Below, piece by piece: positions 15,865 through 20,228 of a stretch of 20,228 nt of DNA. The stretch is from an uncultured Eubacteriales bacterium (GTDB lineage Bacteria; Bacillota; Clostridia; Oscillospirales; Oscillospiraceae). Below the pieces are notes generated by a model, which searched no databases, was not told the origin of the DNA, and saw nothing but the letters and a program-made list of their open reading frames with translations. The translations under genes and the position numbers were made by a program. Position 1 is the stretch's first letter. Each line of letters starts with the position of its first letter. Location of the stretch: contig URST01000036.1 in the NCBI GenBank assembly GCA_900550585.1, positions 1 to 20,228 on the forward strand. Direction: 5' to 3'.

Positions 15865-16719
15865 TCAGAGCTTCAGGTCGCAGGCCATGCTCATGACGGC
15901 GCGGCCGCCCACCCGGACGGTGACGGCGCCGCCGTCGGCGTACAGGCGGCTGCGGATTTCCGAAGGCCGGTGCATGTGCTCGCCCTGCAGGAACACGTTC
16001 TCCTCCTCCGGCCGCACCATGCCGTGCCGGTAGAAGTAGTAGGTCAGCGCGCCGTTGCTGGTGCCGGTGGCACACTCCTCCGGGATGTCGTACAACGGCG
16101 CATAGTTGCTGCAATAAGCGGTGCAGCCGTCGCCGGGGCAGAACATGTGGACGCCGGTAACGTCATACTGCCGGGAAAGCGCCGTCACCGCCGCCTCGTT
16201 CTGCACGGCCCGCAGCAGCGTGTCGCGGTCCCGGACGGGCATCATGATGTCGGCAAGGCCGGTGGAGACGATGGCGGGCAGCAACCCCTCCGGACGGTCG
16301 GCGGGCGTCAGGCCGTAGGCCGCGTACAGCGGCGGCAGCTCCTGCTCCGTCAGCTCCCGGAGCCAGCAGGGCGGGGCCATGTCCATCCACACCGTGTCGC
16401 CCCGCACCTCGATGCGCAGGTCGGCGGCCTTTGTGTGGGCGGCAGCGATGCCGTCGCCGATGCGCTCCAGCTTCCGCAGCAAGGCGAAGGAGGCGATGGT
16501 GGCGTGACCGCACAGCTCCACCTCTCCCGCCGGGGTGAAATAGCGCAGCGTCACGCTGCCGTCCGGCTCCACGGTGACAAAGGCCGTCTCGGAGTGCTTG
16601 AACTCCGCGGCGATCTGCTGCATCACCGCATCGTCCAGCGGACGGTCCGGCAGCACCACGCCGGCCTGGTTGCCGCCGAACAGACGGGCGGAAAAGGCGT
16701 CCATGACATAGGCTTCCAT
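15865..16719 (-). CDS. PhzF family isomerase/epimerase-like protein
   Basis: 284 residues, the normal size of PhzF-like proteins. Seen: the N-terminal DAFSARLFGGNQAGVVL (7-23), the catalytic glutamate in HSETAFV (42-48, Glu44), the inter-domain motif ELCGHATIA, and the C-terminal-half motif ECATGTSNGAL. The family has the diaminopimelate-epimerase fold; PhzF itself isomerises a phenazine precursor, but most members in Firmicutes have no known substrate. No phenazine genes are present. Start: ATG at 16719 with GGAGGT 7 bases upstream. A strong promoter (16754-16782) lies back to back with that of the MATE gene, which suggests that the two genes might be controlled together. Confidence 0.9.
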   Translation of the reverse strand: MEAYVMDAFSARLFGGNQAGVVLPDRPLDDAVMQQIAAEFKHSETAFVTVEPDGSVTLRYFTPAGEVELCGHATIASFALLRKLERIGDGIAAAHTKAADLRIEVRGDTVWMDMAPPCWLRELTEQELPPLYAAYGLTPADRPEGLLPAIVSTGLADIMMPVRDRDTLLRAVQNEAAVTALSRQYDVTGVHMFCPGDGCTAYCSNYAPLYDIPEECATGTSNGALTYYFYRHGMVRPEEENVFLQGEHMHRPSEIRSRLYADGGAVTVRVGGRAVMSMACDLKL

Positions 16720-16753
16720 AGGGCATACCTCCACAGTTTTTTTAATCAAGATG

Positions 16754-16782
16754 ATTATATACTGTCCTGCTCTTAACGGCAA
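16754..16782 (-). promoter_or_regulatory. Sigma-A type promoter for the PhzF-family gene
   Basis: Minus-strand TTGCCG (16777-16782), 17-base spacer, perfect TATAAT (16754-16759). Confidence 0.75.
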
Positions 16783-16788
16783 GTAAAT

Positions 16789-16817
16789 TTGACAGACAGG
16801 CCTTTTTTCGTTAGAAT
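16789..16817 (+). promoter_or_regulatory. Sigma-A type promoter for the MATE transporter gene
   Basis: Perfect TTGACA (16789-16794), 17-base spacer, TAGAAT (16812-16817). Only six bases separate its -35 from the divergent -35 of the PhzF-family gene. Confidence 0.8.
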
Positions 16818-16867
16818 AGAATTGTATATCCCAACGGGAAATCGGAAAGAAAGGAACTTCATCCAAA

Positions 16868-18187
16868 ATGCTCAATGAGCGCAGTCTGCTCTCCCAGTTT
16901 CTCCATTTCATTGCGGCCACCGTGGCGTCGCTGATGGTGTTCTCGCTGTACTCCATCGTGGACGGTCTGTTCGTGGCCAAGGGCGTGGGCGAATATGCCA
17001 TGTCCGCCGTGAATCTGGCGGTGCCCTTCACCAACGTGCTGTTCTCCATCGCCATCATCTTCGCCGTGGGCAGCAGCACCATCATCGCTATCTACCTCGG
17101 ACAGGAGCAGGGCGAAAAGGCCAACAGCCTGTTCTCCCAGAATCTGGCGCTGCTGGTGGCCATCGGCCTGACCATCTCCGTGCTGGTATTCGTGTTTCTG
17201 GAGCCGTTCGCCCGCCTGCTGGGCGCCCGGGGCGTGACGCTGCCCTACACCATCGACTACCTCAGGGGCCTCGCCCCCTTTGCCGTGTGCTTCATCGTGT
17301 CCTACAACATGGAGGTGCTCATCAAGACCGACGGCTATCCCAAGCTGGCCATCCTGACGGTCATCATCGGGTGCCTGACCAACTGCGTGCTGGACTATGC
17401 GGCCATCTTCCTGCTGAACCTGGGCGTCTGGGGCGCGGCAGTCGCCACCGGGCTTTCTCAGCTGCTGACATGCATCATCTACCTGACCCACTTCCTGCGG
17501 GGGCACAACACGTTCCATCTGGTGCGGTTCAAAATGGACTGGAGCATCTATAAGCGTCTGCTGCCCATCGGCGTGGCCGACGGTGTCACCGAGCTTTGCA
17601 ACGGCGTGATGATCTTCCTGTTCAACCGCATCATCCTGCAATGTCTGGGCGACGACGGACTGGTGAGCTACACCATCATCGCCTATGTCAATACGCTGAT
17701 CGTCAACACCATGCTGGGCATCTCCCAGGGCAGCCAGCCCCTCATCAGCTATCACTACGGCAAGGAGGACGCGGCGGGCTACCGGAAGCTGCTGCGGTAC
17801 GGGTTCACGGCGGTGGGCATCATGACCGGTGTCATCTTCGCGGCGGTGATGCTTCTGGCGCCCCAGGTGGCACGGCTGTTCCTGGGCGCGGAGAACGCCC
17901 CGCTGGTCGCCGCCTCCGCCGGCGCGCTGCGGCGGTACGGCCTGAGCTATCTGCTGGTGGGCGGCAATATCCTGATGGGCGGCTTCCTGACGGCGGTGGA
18001 GCAGCCCAGAGGCGCCATCTCCATCTCCGTGGGCCGCGGCCTGCTGTTCCAGGCCACGGCGCTGGTGGTGCTGGCCTACGCCGTCGGCGGCAGCGCCATC
18101 TGGTTCGCGCCGGTGATCTCCGAGGCGCTGTGCGCGGTGATGGCCGTATGGTTCCTGCGGCGGTTCCTGCAGAAAACAGCGGAATAA
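16868..18187 (+). CDS. MATE family efflux transporter
   Basis: 439 residues, about 12 hydrophobic segments, length and pattern of the MATE family (Na+- or H+-coupled antiporters that export drugs, toxins or metabolites through the cytoplasmic membrane). The N-terminal part SIVDGLFVAKGVGEYAMSAVNLAVP (approximately residues 31-55, read with its gap-free pattern D-G-F-V and A-V-N-L-A-P) is the typical MATE helix 1-2 region; the second half repeats it around ELCNGVMIFLFNRIIL and GISQGSQPLISYHYGK. Start: ATG at 16868, with AAGGA 12 bases upstream, slightly long. Its promoter is divergent from that of the PhzF-family gene and its terminator is shared with glyA. The substrate cannot be told from the sequence. 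Confidence 0.9.
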   Translation: MLNERSLLSQFLHFIAATVASLMVFSLYSIVDGLFVAKGVGEYAMSAVNLAVPFTNVLFSIAIIFAVGSSTIIAIYLGQEQGEKANSLFSQNLALLVAIGLTISVLVFVFLEPFARLLGARGVTLPYTIDYLRGLAPFAVCFIVSYNMEVLIKTDGYPKLAILTVIIGCLTNCVLDYAAIFLLNLGVWGAAVATGLSQLLTCIIYLTHFLRGHNTFHLVRFKMDWSIYKRLLPIGVADGVTELCNGVMIFLFNRIILQCLGDDGLVSYTIIAYVNTLIVNTMLGISQGSQPLISYHYGKEDAAGYRKLLRYGFTAVGIMTGVIFAAVMLLAPQVARLFLGAENAPLVAASAGALRRYGLSYLLVGGNILMGGFLTAVEQPRGAISISVGRGLLFQATALVVLAYAVGGSAIWFAPVISEALCAVMAVWFLRRFLQKTAE

Positions 18188-18191
18188 ACGC

Positions 18192-18230
18192 AAAAAAGCA
18201 TCCCACGGCGGCGCCGTGGGATGCTTTTTT
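18192..18230. terminator. Bidirectional terminator shared by the MATE gene and glyA
   Basis: A perfect 18-bp stem (18192-18209 with 18213-18230) with a 3-base loop; AAAAAA on one side and TTTTTT on the other give a tail in both directions. It sits 4 bases after the MATE stop and 14 bases beyond the glyA stop. Confidence 0.9.
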
Positions 18231-18244
18231 CGTTTTGGCGGGCT

Positions 18245-19444
18245 TTACGCCTGCACGGCGGACTTTTCCGCCATCATGCCCCGGATCACCTCGTCGATGC
18301 GGCGGGCAACGCGGCAGAAGTCCTCCGCCGTGTAGCCCTTTGTGGTCATGGCGGCGGTGCCGATGCGGACGCCGCTGGTCTGGGAGGGCGGACGCCTGTC
18401 GCCGGGAACGCAGTTCTTGTTCAGCGTGATGCCGCAGGCATCCAGCGCCTCCTGCACCTCCCGGCCGGTAAGACCGGTGTCCGTCAGGTCCAGCAGGAAC
18501 ATGTGGTTATCGGTACCGCCGGTGACCACATGGTAGCCCATGGCCATGAACTCCGCCGCCATGGCCCTGCAGTTTTCCACCACACTGTGGGCATAGGCGC
18601 GGTAAGCCGGGGTCAGAGCCTCCTCCGCCGCCACGGCCTTGCCGGCGATGACATGCTGCAGCGGGCCGCCCTGCGTGCCGGGGAACACGGCGCTGTCCAC
18701 CTTCTTCGCCAGCTCCGGACGGCAGAAGATCAGGCCGCCCCGGGGGCCCCGCAGCGTCTTGTGGGTGGTGGAGGTGACGACATCCGCCAGACCGAAGGGG
18801 CTGGGGTGCTCCCCCGCCGCCACAAGGCCCGCGATATGGGCCATGTCCACCATGAAGTACGCCCCCACCTCCCTGGCGGCGTCGGCAAAGCGGACAAAGT
18901 CGATGACGCGGCTGTACGCCGATGCACCGGCAACGATAAGTCTGGGCCGCAGCGTCCGGGCCATGTGCGCCATATGGTCGTAGTCGATGAAGCCGTCGGC
19001 ATCCACGTCGTAAAAATGGAGGTCATACAGCTTGCCGGAGAAGTTCACCGGCGAGCCGTGGGTCAGGTGTCCGCCGTTGGCAAGGCTCATGGACAGCACC
19101 GTATCGCCGGGCTGCAGCAGCGCCATATACGCCGCCATATTGGCCGAGGAGCCGCTGTGCGGCTGGACATTCACATGGTAGTCGGTGGCAAAGACCTCCT
19201 TCCACTTGGTGACGCAGTACTCCTCCAGCTCATCCACCACATGGCAGCCGCCGTAGTAGCGGCCCTGGTTGCCCATGGCGCGGTGGGCGGGATAGCCCTC
19301 GGCATATTTGTTGGTCAGGCAGCTGCCCACCGCCCGGAGCACGTTGCCGCTGGCAAAGTTCTCGCTGGCGATAAGCTCCACGGTAGTCTCCTGCCGCAGC
19401 TCCTCCTGCGCGATGAGTTCAAAAACACGGGACGACACGGTCAT
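18245..19444 (-). CDS. glyA: Serine hydroxymethyltransferase
   Basis: Interconverts serine plus tetrahydrofolate and glycine plus 5,10-methylene-tetrahydrofolate; PLP enzyme, cytoplasmic, main source of one-carbon units for purine, thymidylate and methionine synthesis. 399 residues from the preferred start. Seen: ELIASENFAS near the N-terminus, NKYAEGYP, GGCHVVDELE, QPHSGSSANMAAY, VDMAHIAGL, and the PLP lysine in TSTTHKTLRGPRGG (Lys229). Start: an in-frame ATG at 19468 lies right at the expected transcription start of the promoter at 19477-19504 and has no ribosome binding site; the ATG at 19444 has AAGGA 7 bases upstream, so it is preferred. The C-terminus is short compared with the 410-420 residues of other bacteria. 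The gene is divergent from the Met-rich leader and MetQ-like gene. Confidence 0.95.
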   Translation of the reverse strand: MTVSSRVFELIAQEELRQETTVELIASENFASGNVLRAVGSCLTNKYAEGYPAHRAMGNQGRYYGGCHVVDELEEYCVTKWKEVFATDYHVNVQPHSGSSANMAAYMALLQPGDTVLSMSLANGGHLTHGSPVNFSGKLYDLHFYDVDADGFIDYDHMAHMARTLRPRLIVAGASAYSRVIDFVRFADAAREVGAYFMVDMAHIAGLVAAGEHPSPFGLADVVTSTTHKTLRGPRGGLIFCRPELAKKVDSAVFPGTQGGPLQHVIAGKAVAAEEALTPAYRAYAHSVVENCRAMAAEFMAMGYHVVTGGTDNHMFLLDLTDTGLTGREVQEALDACGITLNKNCVPGDRRPPSQTSGVRIGTAAMTTKGYTAEDFCRVARRIDEVIRGMMAEKSAVQA

Positions 19445-19476
19445 CTCCCCTTCCTTGTTGTGGTTCATTCCGTATT

Positions 19477-19504
19477 ATTATACACCATCTTGTGGTTTGT
19501 GCAA
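19477..19504 (-). promoter_or_regulatory. Sigma-A type promoter for glyA
   Basis: Minus-strand TTGCAC (19499-19504), 16-base spacer, perfect TATAAT (19477-19482). It places the transcription start within a few bases of the upstream ATG at 19468 and so decides the start at 19444. A small GCAAC/GTTGC hairpin (19501-19516) overlaps the -35. Confidence 0.7.
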
Positions 19505-19540
19505 CCAGAAAGTTGCGCTATGGCAGATGGCACGAAAACG

Positions 19541-19563
19541 CCTACAACGCTTGTAGGTTTTTT
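19541..19563 (+). terminator. Orphan terminator-like hairpin between glyA and the Met-rich leader
   Basis: CCTACAA (19541-19547), loop CGC, TTGTAGG (19551-19557), then six T. No plus-strand gene ends here, so its purpose is unclear; it could shield the promoter 30 bases downstream from read-through. Confidence 0.5.
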
Positions 19564-19592
19564 GGAGAAAATGCAGAAACACGAAAAAAGGG

Positions 19593-19621
19593 TTGACATT
19601 TGCCGGTAAAAGCGTTATGAT
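19593..19621 (+). promoter_or_regulatory. Strong sigma-A promoter of the Met-rich leader / MetQ-like unit
   Basis: Perfect TTGACA (19593-19598), 17-base spacer, TATGAT (19616-19621), five of six matches. The expected start near 19628 gives about 34 bases before the leader ATG. Confidence 0.85.
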
Positions 19622-19651
19622 GCGCCCAGCTTCGGCAAAATACAGTGAGGA

Positions 19652-19805
19652 GGAAAGCAGCATGAAGCGTCGCGGCATGGCTATGATGATGTGCGAGATG
19701 TGCATGGGTATGATGTCCATGTGCATGTTCCTGCGCGCCCAAAATGATCGGCTGCTTTCCAAAAACTGTTTGACGGCTTGAAAAAGCCGGTGTGTGAGCA
19801 AACAG
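19652..19805 (+). promoter_or_regulatory. Alternative RNA pairings in the leader (candidate attenuator)
   Basis: Perfect complements found by eye: GGAAAGCAGC (19652-19661, end of the Shine-Dalgarno region) with GCTGCTTTCC (19751-19760), 10 bp; CGGCTT (19774-19779) with AAGCCG (19784-19789), 6 bp closed by a GAAA tetraloop and covering the leader stop codon; CTGTTTG (19766-19772) with CAAACAG (19799-19805), 7 bp, which uses the base of the terminator's 5' arm and is therefore exclusive with it. A second partner for AGCCG is ATCGGCT at 19747-19753. A ribosome at the stop codon would cover 19766-19790 and leave the terminator free; one stalled at the Met codons would leave the 7-bp antiterminator free to form. 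Confidence 0.55.
19662..19781 (+). CDS. 39-residue Met/Cys-rich peptide, probable attenuator leader peptide
   Basis: The ORF has ATG at 19662, a strong Shine-Dalgarno GAGGAGG 8-14 bases upstream, and TGA at 19779-19781. Met occupies positions 1, 6, 8, 9, 10, 13, 15, 17, 18, 20 and 22 (11 of the first 22) and Cys positions 11, 14, 21 and 36. The last 17 residues (from FLRAQNDRLL) contain no Met. It is placed between a consensus promoter and an intrinsic terminator that begins 18 bases after the stop, upstream of a MetQ-like transporter gene. This is the layout of a leader peptide in ribosome-mediated attenuation, with Met codons as the sensor. Alternatives: a real small protein, for example one binding copper or another soft metal through Met and CxxC, or a short membrane peptide. 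The sequence shows the ORF and its signals; the function is inference. Confidence 0.75.
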   Translation: MKRRGMAMMMCEMCMGMMSMCMFLRAQNDRLLSKNCLTA

Positions 19806-19840
19806 CGGAAGGTCGATCGACCTGCCGCTGTTTTTATTTT
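19800..19840 (+). terminator. Intrinsic terminator between the Met-rich ORF and the MetQ-like gene
   Basis: AAACAGCGG (19800-19808) pairs with CCGCTGTTT (19825-19833); after one A-G mismatch AGGTC (19810-19814) pairs with GACCT (19819-19823) around a 4-base loop; tail TTTTTATTTT. Because the next gene has no evident promoter, this is likely a regulated terminator. Confidence 0.85.
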
Positions 19841-19957
19841 GCCCGGCATACCTCTTTCGTTTGTTCCGGCGGGCAGCGGGGCATGTGCACAGTCCCGCGG
19901 TACGCCGTCAGCAAGATCATACATTCCTTACGACATATCTGAAAAGGAGACATGAAC

Positions 19958-20228
19958 ATGAAACGTACTTATTTCACTCGTCTGGCCGCTCTGGCCCTGA
20001 CCCTGATCCTGGCCCTGAGCCTGACGGCCTGCGGCGGTAAGGACAACAGCGCCGACAACGGCGGCGACACCAAGACCACCATCAAGATCGGCGTCCCCAA
20101 CGACACCACCAACGAGGCCCGCGCCCTGCTGCTGCTGCAGGAGAACGGCATCATCAAGCTGACTGACGGCGCCGGCATCACCGCCACCAAGAACGACATC
20201 GTGGACAACCCCTACAACGTGGAGATCG
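19958..20228 (+). CDS. MetQ/NlpA-type methionine ABC transporter substrate-binding lipoprotein (cut by right edge)
   Basis: 90 residues are visible before the window ends. Residues 1-25 form a lipoprotein signal peptide: MKRT, a Leu/Ala-rich core, and the lipobox LTAC with Cys25 as the lipid-anchored residue, then a Gly/Asp/Asn-rich linker. From residue 42 the pattern IKIGVPNDTTNEARALLLLQ, then IIKL and DI..NP.N, matches the start of NlpA-family binding proteins of Gram-positive gut bacteria. The family captures methionine (often D- and L-) at the outer membrane face for the MetNI ABC transporter. Start: ATG at 19958, with AAGGAG 8 bases upstream; the in-frame ATG at 19952 is only 2 bases from the Shine-Dalgarno. 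No promoter is seen between the terminator at 19840 and the start, so transcription probably reads through from 19593. MetN and MetI would be expected further right. Specificity is inferred. Confidence 0.75.
   Translation, partial: MKRTYFTRLAALALTLILALSLTACGGKDNSADNGGDTKTTIKIGVPNDTTNEARALLLLQENGIIKLTDGAGITATKNDIVDNPYNVEI

Noticed and set aside
19478..19924. A minus-strand open frame of 148 codons across the Met-rich leader
   Set aside because: It crosses the terminator and both promoters, has no good ribosome binding site, and the plus-strand signals explain the region.
19628..19957. An S-box (SAM) riboswitch or T-box upstream of the MetQ-like gene
   Set aside because: No conserved S-box core and no T-box sequence (AGGGTGGNACCGCG-type) was found; a covariance-model search would settle this.

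Overview
The window looks like chromosomal DNA from a GC-rich member of the Firmicutes/Bacillota, most likely an Oscillospirales-type gut anaerobe. This is inferred from the high-GC coding sequence combined with AT-rich intergenic gaps, consensus sigma-A promoters (TTGACA/TATAAT, about 17 bp spacing), purine-rich Shine-Dalgarno sites (AGGAGG/AAAGGAG), U-tailed hairpin terminators, and protein types typical of that group (a DegV protein with a CCST start, a BspA-like giant LRR protein, a VanZ-like protein, a CPBP protease). No tRNA, rRNA, CRISPR or transposase was seen.

Layout, left to right. A DegV-family gene (minus strand, cut by the left edge) and a DAHP synthase gene (plus) diverge from a shared intergenic region with two clear promoters. 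A VanZ-like membrane protein (minus) follows, then NADP-type glutamate dehydrogenase gdhA (minus) ending in tandem hairpins. A purine-type phosphoribosyltransferase and adenine deaminase (both plus) form an adenine-use pair with a terminator between them. A 7.8-kb minus-strand gene encodes a secreted protein of 2594 residues: signal peptide, a degenerate transglutaminase-like domain, eight fibronectin-III repeats and about 50 BspA-type leucine-rich repeats. Next come a CPBP membrane protease (minus) with a pair of palindromes just upstream of its putative promoter, a PhzF-family protein (minus), a divergent MATE transporter (plus), and glyA (minus). Most genes appear to be single transcription units with their own promoter and terminator. 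Two convergent pairs (ade/LRR gene and MATE/glyA) share one perfect hairpin each.

The most interesting segment is at the right end. A consensus promoter (19593-19621) drives a 39-codon ORF (19662-19781) with a strong ribosome binding site. Eleven of its first 22 codons are Met and three more are Cys. It is followed directly by an intrinsic terminator (19800-19840) and then by the start of a substrate-binding lipoprotein gene of the MetQ/NlpA type (19958 to the right edge), which has no visible promoter of its own. The RNA can form alternative pairings: a 7-bp helix that would break the base of the terminator, and a 10-bp helix that would cover the Shine-Dalgarno region. The arrangement has the logic of a ribosome-mediated attenuator sensing methionine (possibly cysteine), controlling methionine uptake. 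I see no S-box or T-box in this leader. This is inference from sequence and is the main hypothesis to test.
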